From Fistulifera solaris (taxonomy: Eukaryota; Bacillariophyta; Bacillariophyceae; Naviculales; Stauroneidaceae), in NCBI GenBank assembly GCA_030295235.1, contig AP026153.1:620001-684000 (forward strand): 64,000 nt of DNA, read 5' to 3'. Positions 46,017 to 57,813 of this stretch are shown here, piece after piece. Each line of letters starts with the position of its first letter. Within the stretch, counting starts at the first letter, position 1. Both the position numbers and the translations under genes were made by a program. Under the pieces are notes generated by a model that made no database searches, was not told where the DNA came from, and worked only from the letters and a program-made list of their open reading frames with translations.

Positions 46017-47338
46017 CTACCCAATACTTTTCGACAGGCCAATGGGAGACAAACTCTTTTCTCTCGCCATGCCCATGACTCTCCTCTTGTAGCTACTGAG
46101 TTCCAGCACCTTGAATGTACGCCCTGCACATCGTTCTCGTCGTGCCAGTAATTCTAAATCTCTTTGCATCAACGTTCCATCCTTGTCAACATCTAGTTCA
46201 CGAAACATCTTTCTAAGTTTATCCCACAATTCTTCATCAACCTTTCCCATTGTCTTGAGCATGTATTCAATAAATTCGAGTTCCGTGACATCTCCGTCTT
46301 TGTCAGTGTCCATTTTTTTGAGGTCGTCAACGGTAATTCGACTGTCGAACAGCTGCGTTTGTGCCTGTTTGAGTTGCCGATCGATGAATCTATGTGCAAT
46401 GGTTGCGACAACTTCCGTGACAACCGCCACCGAAAGAGGGATAAAAACAATACAGAGCCAGCGCGTGCGGTCGGAGACGGGTCGAAAATCCCCGTATCCG
46501 ATCGTGAGGGCCGTTTGAAAGGTCCAGTACAAGGATTCAATCGGCGTCCATCCTTCCAGTGTCATCATAGCTACCGTTCCGGTCATCATGATAAGAAAGA
46601 CTCGACACAATGGCGCAAACAGAGTGGAGTTATTGAGAAGCCATTCGTGCACAATTTCGTTATCGTCACAAAGAGCGTCCATTTCGGTGGAAGTATCGTC
46701 GTGTGCGAGTTCATGTATCATTTCGGAGGCGATTTCGCCATTGCGCTTCTCCCATTTGTTCATTTGGTAAGAAATGTAAGCTTGACCGACGACACCGAGC
46801 AGCATACCTGTCATACAGACCCCACAGGCGGCGTATAACATTGTAAATACTTTCATTGCGTCTGTCGAAGGATACAAGTCTCCGTAACCTGCAAGTAGAA
46901 CGAATGAGGCGATAGCGCAATAAGAACATGTAGGAAACGAGTCATACACGAACCTATAGTGGAAAGAGTGACCATGACAAAGTACAAAGAATCCAGAATC
47001 CTCCATCCTTCTCCTATTGCATAAATGATAGCTCCGACATTAATGAACACGATACTCGCCAGTCCTAATGGTTTGATCACATCAACAGTAAATCTTCGTA
47101 CCGATTGTTTTGCTTCATGTAACGATGTTTGTAAGGACCGTGTCGAAGAGCGTTGCTGACTGTAATGTCCATTCAAGACGGCACGTCGCACAATATTCCA
47201 GTGTCGTTGCGATCTCGTCAGTCCGTCTTGCCCGGACATCAAATTGTAGTTGCATTGACTATCATTATTATTTGTTATCTCATTGTATCTTAACGGTAAA
47301 ATAGGAGGAAGAGGACCTTCCTTGGGTTTGAATTGCAT
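46017..47338 (-). CDS. Two-pore-domain K+ channel with EF-hands (TPK-like)
   Basis: Exons 47338-46954 and 46888-46017, 65-nt intron inside the first pore codon (phase 1), 418 residues. Two selectivity filters, TIGYGDLYPS (127-136) and TIGYGDFRPV (257-266), are each framed by hydrophobic helices, giving the 4-helix/2-pore layout. C-terminal EF-hands: DTDKDGDVTELEF (from 322) and DVDKDGTLMQRDL (from 361), both with intact Ca2+ ligands. This is the arrangement of plant vacuolar TPK channels, which are Ca2+-activated K+ channels; membrane location here is not readable. The start is the first in-frame ATG (MQFKPKEG); an upstream open stretch lacks ATG. Confidence 0.9.
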
Positions 47339-48480
47339 TCTTATCGCCTTGTTGTGGTTGTTGGTTGTTGGTGTTTCGTTCAATGATGTTGTGAAGGAAG
47401 AGGCATTTAGAGACGAGAGCTATTTTTATAGACGCGTTGAAGACACGACTTACAATAATGACGGATCGGGCTGGCTCGGAAACGTGGAAGTCCGGCGGAA
47501 ATGGAGACCCCGTGTGAACGTGAGCTCCTCAACGGAAAGCACTAAAAGAAACCGAGCCGGCCGAACCCCTGGGCATAACAAAAATCAAACCTTTTGTTGC
47601 TCCGCTGCTCGCTCCGAGTATTTACAACATCTACAGTAGAGGGAAGGACGTTAAAATTCTGCATCCCAGTCGCAGTACAAGATTCGACGTAGCGTCCACG
47701 ACGAGGCAGAAGTTTAACGTCCTTTCCATGAAAATTGAACACTTCGTGATGATGCATGATAAAATGCTTCAAGACTCAAGACTGGCAACGCCAGAAAAAG
47801 AGGCAGCCGGCAGCCCATCATCCAGATAATGCTTGTTCAAGCAGTTCAAGAATTTCTTGAACATCGTTGAATTTGCTGAATATCCAACGATATGGTTCCA
47901 AAAATATCAGGAAAGTACACAGAATTACTGTATGTCCAAAAATACAGTTTCCAGAATTTCTGGAAGATGCGCAGAATTTCTGTATGATTAGAAACAATTT
48001 GTCAGAATTTCTGGAAACTGCATTCTGGATTTGAAATTGGACGACAGCGAACAGAACAGGGCTATAGCGAGGCTCATGCTACTTCCGTACTTTCCGTTCT
48101 TCTACTTCCGTACGAAGTACTTTCGTACTTTCCGTTCTTCTACTTCGGTACGAAGTACTTTTAGTATATCAAATTACAATCCTCGTCACTAGCATCTGTT
48201 CATCTTTCATCTGTTCAGCAACAGCAACAGTTCACTCTTCACAGAGACGCATGTTTTTCTGAAATTTGAAAATTTTATTCTGGATGTTGGTTGGTAGAAA
48301 AGTTGTGTAAAATCCTACGGTGAAATGCGCGACTTGACAACAGCAGCTGCGTCTCCCGCGCTAACACCACACAAGCTTGTCGACCCACGGAGACAACAAA
48401 GCGTCAAGCTTCCAACACAAAGGAACGTTAAACTGTAGAGCACGTGTAACTTTTCACGTCTGCTCGACTAGTTGAAGGGT
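47339..48480. repeat. Intergenic with palindromic dyads and a small direct repeat
   Basis: At 47850-48020, three to five dyads of the family CAGAATTTCTG / TTCCAGAATTTCTGGAA occur (opposite orientation to 5-6 kb). At about 48078-48165 an imperfect two-copy ~46-bp repeat carries CTACTTCCGTACGAAGTAC, itself partly palindromic. A 118-codon frame at 47283-47639 overlaps the channel promoter and is not convincing. Confidence 0.65.
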
Positions 48481-48559
48481 GTATTTCAATCTCGGTCCTT
48501 GTTAGGTAAAAGTTTCCATTGTTTGGCTTGTTGTGGAGCGAAATAGCCTGGCAACACAC

Positions 48560-49279
48560 CAAGGATGGAATACGCTAGAGTCGCTGCCTTGATACTCCCA
48601 CATCTCCCAGTCCTCAGGGAAACTTTCGACTTCTCTGGCAAGAAGACTGTGCGGAAGGAGATAGAACGGGCAAGAGCCATCAGCCCGATTGGATATGGGA
48701 CGACCATGATGACTTGGAGGACCGAGAGCTGGTTTCTTGCCGTGCGAAATGGGAGCAATTGGAACATGACACCACAAGGTGAAGGCCCCAAGAACAACCA
48801 CCGTTGGGGATCTGGCGGCGCGATAAAGGCACTGTGCTCCAAGACGCATCTACTCATCTGGAAGTTGGACTCGTGTCTTCAGCTGTACGATGCGCGCCTC
48901 TCCTCGATCTCCAGTAACAACCTGATTCGACGATCAGAGATGGTGCCGATTCCAATGGATCCCACAGACAGGCAAGGCTCCAGGCGCAAAAAAACACAGC
49001 TGGGCCCTTGGTGGTCGCTGGATTGACGATAAGCATGCCAATTTGGTGCCAGATGCCGATGTGAAAGTCACGCTCCATATTTTGGTGGAAGGGAGCGATG
49101 GTGCCTTTGTGGGGCACACGGAATCTGGAAGAATCAATGCACGCACATTGGCCTCCCGGCCATCCTTGGAGGCCCTCTTAAGTGCCGTAGGCGATCCCGC
49201 CACCATGGATCTTCCAGCTCGATGCCACATCTACTTCTCCACTGAACCCATGGTTATTGGCCGCAAAACTGTTGGATAG
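48560..49279 (+). pseudogene. Coding-like relic, unidentified
   Basis: Codon-like composition on the plus strand in two pieces. 48928-49279 has an open frame (from FDDQRWCRFQWIPQTG to FSTEPMVIGRKTVG, stop 49279) with no ATG at its start. 48600-48880 reads as a Trp- and acid-rich peptide (DWIWDDHDDLEDRELVS) broken by stops. GC content is above the flanks. I recognise no domain. It could be a decayed gene, a mobile-element remnant, or a frameshifted real gene. Confidence 0.3.
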
Positions 49280-49777
49280 GTTTCTTCTTTTCCCCCGTCT
49301 TGCCTGCTCATTCTTGTCGAGGACCCCCCAAAACAAAACGGTGCAGCCGCTACGCTTAGTGACTCAATCATAGGTCGACTTGTTTGCAACTGCCCCAGAG
49401 TTCTGTTTTGTCTATAGTAAAGAGAGCCAGCCTACAATGTGACTAGAAACCAACCGGTACTAAACGTGCGCGCTCGCTCACCGCTCACCGCTCACTCATT
49501 CACTTCGTATATCTTTCGTCCGTCTGTCACCCGAAAAGTCGCCTCGATCCCTGGAAATACTTGTGTTGCTAAGGGTTAGGGTTAGAAGTTAGAAGGCCTT
49601 TTTCGTCGTTCTTTCTAGCGATTTTTGCATCCGATAACGAAAAGCATGAAACGAGAAAGAAAACGCACTTCATCTCCAATTAGCAGGTATGCACTTTAGG
49701 TATGCCATAGCCACCAAACATTTGTTTACTTTCAAATGACGATGGCTTTACGAGCCCATACAGTAGATTGAGAAATC
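49280..49777. other. Promoter region of the MORN gene
   Basis: Contains GGGTTAGGGTTAG near 49570 (two telomere-like units, probably chance) and a short CGCTCACCGCTCACCGCTCAC run at 49477-49495. No gene. Confidence 0.4.
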
Positions 49778-50856
49778 ATGGCTTCGTCAACGCCGCACAT
49801 TGATGCAAGTTCAAAAGAAGCTCACAGGCTGCTGCCGACGGCAAATGCCTGGGATGCGGACAACAACTTTTCGTCTTCAAAGAAAAGACCAAACTATTTT
49901 CCCTGTCTCGTAAAGCGCAAGAATATCGCAAAGTGCCCATCTCTGTACCCAATCTAGTCGAGAAAGGACAATGTTTGAAGTGCGCGACCGATCGAACGGT
50001 TTCGGTGAGCTTATCAAGAACGAAATACTCCATGTGCTCGCTCAGTTCAATTCCCGAGCCTCCTGTTCTCGGCGGATCTATAATTGTAAAGAACAGAACT
50101 GCAAGCGAGAAGACATCGACGAGAGAAAGTAGCGAGGAAAAGGAGTTGGACGACTCGTGTTGCGTGGGGAATGGTGACAATAACGCCATTTACAAAGGAC
50201 AATACAAAAATCACATGAGACATGGGGAAGGCGAGCTGTTGTGGACGAACGGTGATAAATACAAGGGATCATTCCGTGATAATATGATGGATGGAAAGGG
50301 AACGCTTGTTTTTGGTGATGACCGTGGAGGAGAATACGTCGGGGAATGGTGCTTCAATCAAATGCACGGACAGGGGGACTCGCAGCTACCGCAATGGTGA
50401 CGTCTTCGTCGGATCTTACCAAAAAGGTTCGCGGGAAGGCGAAGGGCGCTTTACTTTGCCAACGGTGACCTGTATTGGGGTGAGTTTCGAAAGAACTTGA
50501 TGCACGGAGCCGGGCGGTATTACTTCGCTGGTGGCCAATCGTTTGCGGGTACGTTTGTGAATGGAAAACGTATGGGCAAAGGCAAAATACAGCGCAATGA
50601 CGGTTCCATTGAAATTTATCAATATGTAAATAATTCCCGGGTCGGACAGGGTGTCCGATGGTCCAAGGATCGTACAAAGGCGTGGAGGTTATGGAAGAAA
50701 GCCGGCGTTTCACCCAAGAGCACGGGCAGCACTGGAAAATCTACCGAAGAACGAAAAATGTCGGTAACTGAAGCAGCGACTTTGGTTCAAGAAATTGAAC
50801 AAGCGTCAAAGGAGATATTGGCAACGTACGATGTTCTGCACACTCCGAATTTATGA
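49778..50856 (+). CDS. MORN-repeat protein with N-terminal zinc-binding Cys pairs (frameshifted)
   Basis: ATG 49778 (MASSTPHIDASSK). After a shift in an A run near 49813 the frame gives CLGCG..CLKC, two CxxC pairs about 45 residues apart, consistent with a zinc-binding module. A Ser-rich linker follows, then about seven MORN repeats (IYKGQYKNHMRHGEGEL, KYKGSFRDNMMDGKGTL, EYVGEWCFNQMHGQG, FVGSYQKGSREGEG, YWGEFRKNLMHGAG, FAGTFVNGKRMGKG). The C-terminal tail has a helix (TEAATLVQEIEQASKEIL). Further shifts are near 50377 (G run) and 50452 (T run). MORN arrays usually bind phospholipids or scaffold membrane-associated complexes; the specific role here is unknown. Confidence 0.75.
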
Positions 50857-52441
50857 AAAAGCGTACTAGTCAATTCATCAATTAATGCTGACTTGTATAT
50901 TACCACTTGCGACTCCTTTCTCCACCAGAGGAATGGAAATGTTAAACCTGCGCGGCGGAAAAGTCATCATCCCCTGGGAATGGCACGTATGATCGACAAA
51001 GAGAGTCCTGCTTTCAAGGCTTACCCACATGAATGTCAAATTCCGCGTGCGACCGCGTCTTGGCCGCGGTCAATAAAATGATGAGCCTCGATTCTCGCAT
51101 CGAGAGACTGGTATGATAGCGACACGCTTGTCCTAGTTGTTGCGCCGGTTGTGCGATGTCAGGAATCGCTAAATAAGGTCCAAGGGGTCTGGAAAGTCCG
51201 GTGCGGAGACGAGTTTTTAGAGTATTCTGACGAATTCGCTTCTGTACGTCTGTCAGATGGTCTTCGAAAGGGCCAGTGTAACGTGCTTTGAAGGTTGTGG
51301 ACGTAGGGATCCATTCCTGTGTTGCATCCTCAGTTTATTGCCCAAGTTTGTTGACTCGTATTGCATTACGGCCCGAAAAAGGCATTGTCAGTTGAGGGAC
51401 GACACAACGAAGTAAATAATGGGCCAGATTTGTCTAAAAATTGTCTTCTCCTCCAACGCGAGATGATTTCCGGCACAGTAATGAAGAAACTTAGAGAAAG
51501 TGACAACACTCATAAAAGGCAAGAATTCTACGTAGTTGTAGTAAGACAATGGATTATAGAACCTTGAAAATTAACGTTGCTCCGCTCCGCATCGCATTCG
51601 CATGTAATTTGTTACGAAAGTGTAGCGTCGACGGTGATGACTTCCAGAATTTCTAGACCAATGGCAGAATTTCTGTGTGATCAAAATACCGATTCCAGAA
51701 TATCTGGAATTAGGAAAAATGATATCCAAAACGCAAACACCGATTCCAGAATTTCTGGAACGTGCACAAAATCTTTGTGCGACGCATAGCACCCTATCAG
51801 AAATAGCTGAAAGTTTCACAGAATTTCTGCACGACACGAAACACCAATTCCAGATTTTCTGGAAAATGCTCAAAATCATTGTCTGACGGAAAGCCCCGCT
51901 ACCGAAGTATTTGAAACGTGCACAGAATCTCCGTGCCATCCCAACCACCTAATCCAAAATATCAGGAACTCTCGCAGGACTTCTGTACGACCCAATACAC
52001 CGGGTTCAGTTAAGCTCGCTTGATCGGCGATTATTGCTTAGCCATAGAGTGTTATTGGTGTTGAAGGAAGTATCAATGCACTGTAGTAAAACGGCGAGGT
52101 GAAAATTACTCATATTCGGGTATCCCTCTGTCGATAAATTTCTTTACGAGGCCTACGTGATGCGTACGTAAACATTAGATTGTTGCATCTTTCCTTTCTG
52201 CTATGTTTTCGTTCGAAGTAAGCTACATGGAAAGCTTCAGCTTGCTTCTTTTCGAGTATTTTGGTCGGTCTCGTGTTGAAATTATGAAAGAGGGACACAG
52301 CTGGACCGTTTCTATGCCAAAATTTGAAGAAGAATTAGAACAGATGATGGACTCAAGACTCAACCCTTTGTTCGGGACTTAATTTTTGTTTAGAGTTTAG
52401 ACTCGCATTGCGATGAAGCGACGAGAGAATCATTGTTTAAG
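50857..52441. repeat. Intergenic with palindromic dyads and one half-unit of the 421-bp repeat
   Basis: At 51640-51960 there is a series of diverged dyads (TTCCAGAATTTCTAGA, ATTCCAGAATATCTGGAAT, ATTCCAGAATTTCTGGAA). At 52105-52190 there is a half-unit like that in 17.6-18.9 kb (CCCTCTGTCGATAAATTTC, CTACGTGATGCGTACGTA, TTGTTGCATC). No gene is supported; frames at 50893 and 51361 have no recognisable content. Confidence 0.65.
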
Positions 52442-53748
52442 ATGAATGTTTATCAACTACTGCAATACCAGCGTCATTTCTTTTTCTTTAATCTGTTGTT
52501 TTTATTCCTGATTCAGTTTGCATGGAGTTTATTGATCTCGACGGCACCGCAAACGGCCCATTCTTTTCGGACGACAAGAAACGGAGCGTTACAAGATTCG
52601 TCCTGTCGACAGCTCCATCATATATGTCTTCGAGAACGCTTTTCTTTGCAGACGAGCACCACTTCAGAGGACACAGGCATCTACCATGACGCGACAATTA
52701 CTGATCTTTCTGCTTTGAAGGCACCTCCGGATCCTTTATTAAATTCAAAGGATGATTTCTTTCGCAATTTTCGAGCGACAGTTCCAGTAAAACTGCAATA
52801 TGCTTTGCGTGACTCTGGTCTTTTACGTCTCATTGTCGACTCGTTGGTCTTCTTGGGGGTTCCATCTCTTTTACAAGCTTATCCAACAGCGTGGAGAGAC
52901 TTTATGACGTTTTCCGGCCGTTCTCCATGGGATACGAACGATAGCAGTATTCGATTTCAAAGTGTACAATACGGAACGCACCGTTCCCAACGTATGGATT
53001 TGATACAGTCTCAAAAGCCTGTTGATTACACTCGCCCGAGGAAGTGGGTCGTTTTTGTTCACGGCGGAGCTTGGGGATCAGGATTTCCCCTTCTTTACCG
53101 ACTGGTGGCGAACTCCTTTGTTTCACAAGGGTACGACGTGGCCATTGTAGGGTATCGTACCTACCCTGACGCTTTTGTTGATGGGCAAATTGGCGATATT
53201 GTACAAGCGATTCAATTCTTACGGAGCATAGAGACTAGGGACGACGAACGAGGTGACAGCATAGACATGACTCTCATTGGCCATTCATCGGTGCTCATAT
53301 TTGCATGCTGGGTATCCTGCAATCCAAGATACAAGGCATCCAACGGTTTATAGGAATTTCGGGCGTCTATAATATTCCGCGGCATTATCAATTCGAGTCG
53401 AAACGGGGCGTCGAACGCATTTCGCCGCTGGCTCCGGTATGCGGCGGCAATCTATCGCAGTGGAAACAAAATTCACCGTCGCTACAGAGGATAAAGCCGT
53501 CCATTACACGAAAGCATCTTCCTCCTATATTGTTATTGCACGGTGAAATCGATTCTACTGTACCTTATACTTCCTCGGCAGGTCTTTACCATTCACTAAT
53601 CCAGCAGCAACAAATTAGAGGGAATGAAAATCAAGACCCTCTGATCGATCTGAAAGTACTGAAAGGAGTAGAACACTCCGAAACAATGTTTCATCTCATG
53701 TTTGGTGGTGTAACAAGAGACGTGCTGATGAAATGGATCAAGAACTAG
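52442..53748 (+). CDS. Alpha/beta hydrolase, prenylcysteine methylesterase-like (one frameshift)
   Basis: ATG 52442. The N-terminus has a strong hydrophobic segment (FFFFNLLFLFLIQFAWSLLI), a signal anchor or signal peptide. VVFVHGGAWGSG is the oxyanion-hole HGGxW motif; VAIVGYRTYPDAFVDGQIGDI follows the family pattern; the nucleophile elbow GHSSGAH contains Ser. ILLLHGEIDSTVPY carries the acid Asp and GVEHSE the His, completing the triad. The pattern matches the BD-FAE/isoprenylcysteine methylesterase group, which removes the methyl ester from prenylated proteins in plants; other carboxylesterase functions are equally possible. A missing G in the elbow (near 53291) splits the gene into two frames. 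About 435 residues in total. Confidence 0.75.
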
Positions 53749-55005
53749 AGAGAATGCTAATAGCTGATTGTTTTGCAATGCCGATGGAAGCTAGACCGAT
53801 ACAGTTAGTCGCATCTTCCTCTGGAATCACTGAGACAATCATTATAATGAATACTTATCAGGTCATGGTTTTATTCTATGTCATTCCATACCTCTTGCTG
53901 ACTTTAGGACGAGGGTATCCGAAAAGTCAAACGTTTCGTTTTGGTGCTGGCTCGATGATACTTTAATCCTATAGTGAATTTGCCGGTGATCGATGCGAAA
54001 GCTTTTCGGATCCAAGAAACAATTCATTGCGTTTTGAATGATGATGATATTTCGAAGCATCACCGTCAATACCAATACAATCGATCACACATTTAATGCT
54101 AGCATTTGTTGACTTCATTGTTGCCGATTGATTTAGTTTCGTATATCGATCGTGACTCAAGTTCAGTCAAGGATTGCTTGAACCATCACTTTGAATTTAT
54201 AGTGAATTTGCCGGTGATCGATGCGAAAGCTTTTCGGATCCAAGAAACAATTCATTGCGTTTTGAATGATGATGATATTTCGAAGCATCACCGTCAATAC
54301 CAATACTATCGATCATACACTTAATGCTAGCATTTGTGGACTTCATTGTTGCCGATTCATTTATTTTAGTATTTCGATCGTGACTCAAGTTCAGTCAAGG
54401 ATTGCTTGAACCATCACTTTGATTCTATAGTGAATTTGCCGGTGATCGATGCGAAAGCTTTTCGGATCCAAGAAACAATTCATTGCGTTTTGAATGATGA
54501 TGATATTCGGTGATACCAATGCAAGCGATCATACACTTTATGCTAGCATTTGTGGACTTCATTGTTGCCGATGATTCATAACGTCGACGGCCAAGAATGA
54601 GTGCTGGCGTGCAAGCCAACGAAAGAACTGGGGAAAACAGATGTGATCAGTGATCACATCATCATAAGTTTACTTCCTTTTTCTTTAATTGTAAAACAAC
54701 ATCATTTTTTCTTCACTTTTCCGCCTCATACCTAGGCGTAAGCCTTCAATCTTTTCACTTTAGTTTTGCGTCATGCGTCATTCGCTTTCAACGTCTGTAG
54801 GCGGTCGGGAATTTTGTGCACTAAGCCCTCGCACGTCACACCACCACCTGCGGGTTTGACAGCCGCAAAAAGAACGAGACGCGATGATCATAGCTGTCAC
54901 AATCTCAAAAACATATCAAGAGAGCAAATCATAACAATAGACCGTACTTTGTCAATAAGTAACCCTTTCCCTTACCTTATTACTTACTGAATTGAAAGAA
55001 GAACC
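53749..55005. repeat. ~228-bp tandem repeat, three copies
   Basis: GAATTTGCCGGTGATCGATG recurs near 53977, 54202 and 54431. Units also share CGAAAGCTTTTCGGATCC (a near palindrome), ATTCATTGCGTTTTGAATGATGATG, and GCTAGCATTTGT(T/G)GACTTC. The third copy has a deletion. The reverse complement is related to 10.0-10.4 kb (ATCTTCATTCGAAACGCAA, AAAAGCATCCGTATCAT). The remainder up to 55005 is the MetRS promoter region without recognised motifs. Confidence 0.85.
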
Positions 55006-57357
55006 ATGTCAACCGAAGACGCCCCGTTCGATCGCTGGAAGTTGCAAGACGATGCCTCCATTTCGTACGGATATCTCGGACGCACTGCAGTCACAGCACC
55101 TGCATCAACGTCGTCTCCGCAGTCGTCGTTTTATCTCACAACGGCTATCAATTACACCAACGGACCCGCTCACATGGGGCATGCTTATGAAGGCGTCACA
55201 GCGGATGTTTTAGTGCGCTTTCATCGTTTGCTGGGCACAGAAAAAGTGTACTTTGTCACCGGAGCCGATGAACACGGTCAAAGATTGCCAACGCCGCGGC
55301 GGAACAGGGCGTGGAACCCATTGATTTGTGCAACAAATATGTGACAGGCTTTCAAGTTCTCAATCAGCGTCTCTTAGTGTCGAACGATGATTATATTCGT
55401 ACTACCAGTCCTCGACACAAGGCGAATGCACAGGCGCTGTGGAATCGCATTCAGCATGATATTTACTTGGATACGTATTCGGGATGGTACAATGTTCGCG
55501 AAGAAACTTTTGTTACCGACAATGAAGCCGCTTTGTGTGATTATAAGGACCCTGTATCGGGTGTACCTTTGAAACAAGTCGAAGAAGAATCGTATTTCTT
55601 CAAAATGAGTCAATATCAAGAACAACTCTTGCAATACATTCAAGAAAACCCGAAATTCATTCAACCGGAACAACACCGCAATCACATTCTCGCGCGTTTG
55701 CAAGCGGACGAATTGCGTGATTTGAGTATTACTCGTACGACATTTTCTTGGGGCATCCAAGTGCCCGAAGGATTTCATGATCATCACGTCATGTACGTTT
55801 GGGTGGATGCTCTATCCAATTACTTGACGGGTGTCAATGCATTACAGACGGACCCCGATGCATCGCCGGAACTGGCCAGTTTTTGGCCGGCACAAGTGCA
55901 CATCATTGGGAAAGATATCTTGTGGTTTCATACTGTCATTTGGCCTTGTCTCTTGATGAGTGCGGGTTTGCCGTTGCCTCAAACAGTCTTTGCGCACGGC
56001 TTTGTCAATGACAAAGATGGAAAGAAGATGAGCAAGAGTTTGGGAAATGTGGTGGATCCACACGATATGCTGGATCAGTTCACGACAGATACCTTTCGAT
56101 GGTGCGTATGAAGTATGAAGGATCTTTGTTTCCCGCTCAAAGTTTTTTCGACTCAAACATGTAACGAATGCTTCTATGCTCTGCAGGTACTTGTGTAAGG
56201 AAGCTCCCTATGGCGGGGAACTGAGTTTCGGTCCCGAGAACTTGCGGGAAATGCACCACGCCGACTTGTGCGATACGTTGGGTAACCTTGTGCACCGAGC
56301 TACACATTTGTGTCAAAAGTACTGCAGCGGCGTAGTCCCTGCCGTTGCCGCCGTCTCGCCATTGCCGATCGATGTTGCCGAATTGATCACCACATATCAA
56401 ACGAAAATGAGTCAAATCGAGTTACAAGGTGGTGCCATGACCGCCATTCAAGGGTTCCGTGATTTGAATGGCTATTTACAGGAAGCGGCGCCGTGGAAAC
56501 TGAAAGATGCTTTGGAGGAGCAGCAAGTCATTGTTCGAACTACGCTTGAGACTATTTATATCTTAGGGCACTTGATATTGCCCTTTCTGCCGCAAGGTGG
56601 AGCGTTATTGTTCCAGAAATTGAATACGCCGCCGCAGAGTTTAGCGAATTTGAAGCTGGATGGAGCGAATTTGAAGGAAGGAACAGTGATTGAGATTGGC
56701 GACGTATTGTACTCGAAAGTATTGTCGGAAGATGAGAAATCAGATGCAGCTGCTGCTGCCATGAAAAAGAAAGAGTCATTTGCCGAGGCACAGCAACGCA
56801 AGAAAGAAGCCAAGGCAAAGGCTAGAACTCAACAACAGCAACAAACTGAAGGAGATTCGGATCAGCCCGAGTTCACAAAGATTGACATTCGTGTGGGTCA
56901 GATTACAAAGGTTTGGTACCATGAAAACGCAGCCAAGCTGTTTTGTGAAGAGATTGATTTGGGGACAGAGAGGCGTCAAGTTGCTTCGGGGCTCCGAGAT
57001 CATTATACCTTGGAGGAAATGGAAAACCGCAAAGTCTTGGTTGTGTGCAACTTGAAAGCAGTAAAGTTACATGAATTTGTGTCTGAGGGCATGGTGTTGG
57101 CAGCCAAAGGGGAAGACGGCAATGTGGAATTGATCAGTCCTCCCGAGAATGCCGTCGTCGGTGAACGCGTATTTGTGGAAGGTCTAGAAGGTGAGCCTGT
57201 TTCCTCTACGCAGGTGAAGAAGAAAAAGATCTGGGAAGAGGTAGCAAGTGGCTTGAAAACCGGTGAAGGAGGCGTCGCGCAATGGAGTGGGAAGAATATC
57301 ATGACAAGTGCTGGCGCTTGTGTGGCAGCCTCTCTCGTGGGGGCTCCGATCTCTTAA
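55006..57357 (+). CDS. Methionyl-tRNA synthetase with C-terminal tRNA-binding domain (one frameshift)
   Basis: ATG 55006; intron 56102-56186. Class I motifs: YLTTAINYTNGPAHMGHAYE (HIGH-type HMGHA), FVTGADEHGQ, and GKKMSKSLGNVVDP (KMSKS). ITRTTFSWGIQVP and YVWVDALSNYLTG are MetRS core signatures. After the anticodon-binding helices and a Lys/Gln-rich linker (KKKESFAEAQQRKKEAK) there is an EMAPII/Arc1p-type tRNA-binding fold (FTKIDIRVGQITKVWYHENAAKLFCEEIDLG..VASGLRDHY..VLVVCNLK). It charges initiator and elongator tRNA-Met. The fused tRNA-binding domain replaces the separate Arc1p-type cofactor of other eukaryotes. One base is missing in an A run near 55281 (GQ[K]IANAAAEQG). No presequence, so cytosolic. 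Confidence 0.92.
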
Positions 57358-57813
57358 GTAGAGCGAGTTATTGGATCGCCGTGTTACGCCGGCGAAATAG
57401 AATTGGATGGTAAAACTAGCTTTTTGTCGTTCATCCGTATGGCCATAGCATGTAGTTGCTTGGCAAAATCATGACAGCTGGCCCTCACCTGTTGAACCCA
57501 GGCCATCACCTGAGCTAGTGCGCTGCAATTAAGCCAGTCTACTTCTCTACTTTGAACCTTTTTCTTTTGTGCAAGTCGTTCTTCCATTTTGTGACGTTTG
57601 GCTCTAAAACAGGCACGAAAGACACGACCACGTATAAAAAAGACTCGTAGGGCCCACTTTCGTACTCCTTATCTGACTGTCTCCCGACCTCAATTTCCTT
57701 AACGCATCGAGCCGAGAACAAATCAAAGAAAAGCTGCAGTCACTTTTCCTCCTTTCATCCGTTCTTGTTGTTGCTCTGGCGTATTAATATCGCTTTCATC
57801 GAAGTCGTGTACC
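57358..57813. other. Intergenic
   Basis: No supported gene. A 67-codon minus frame at 57384-57587 begins MEERLAQKKKVQSREVD, but the stretch does not resemble a known protein; it may be part of an unseen small gene. Confidence 0.35.

Noticed and set aside
49568-49585. Telomeric repeat (TTAGGG-like)
   Set aside because: Only two units within a gene-containing interval; too short to be meaningful.
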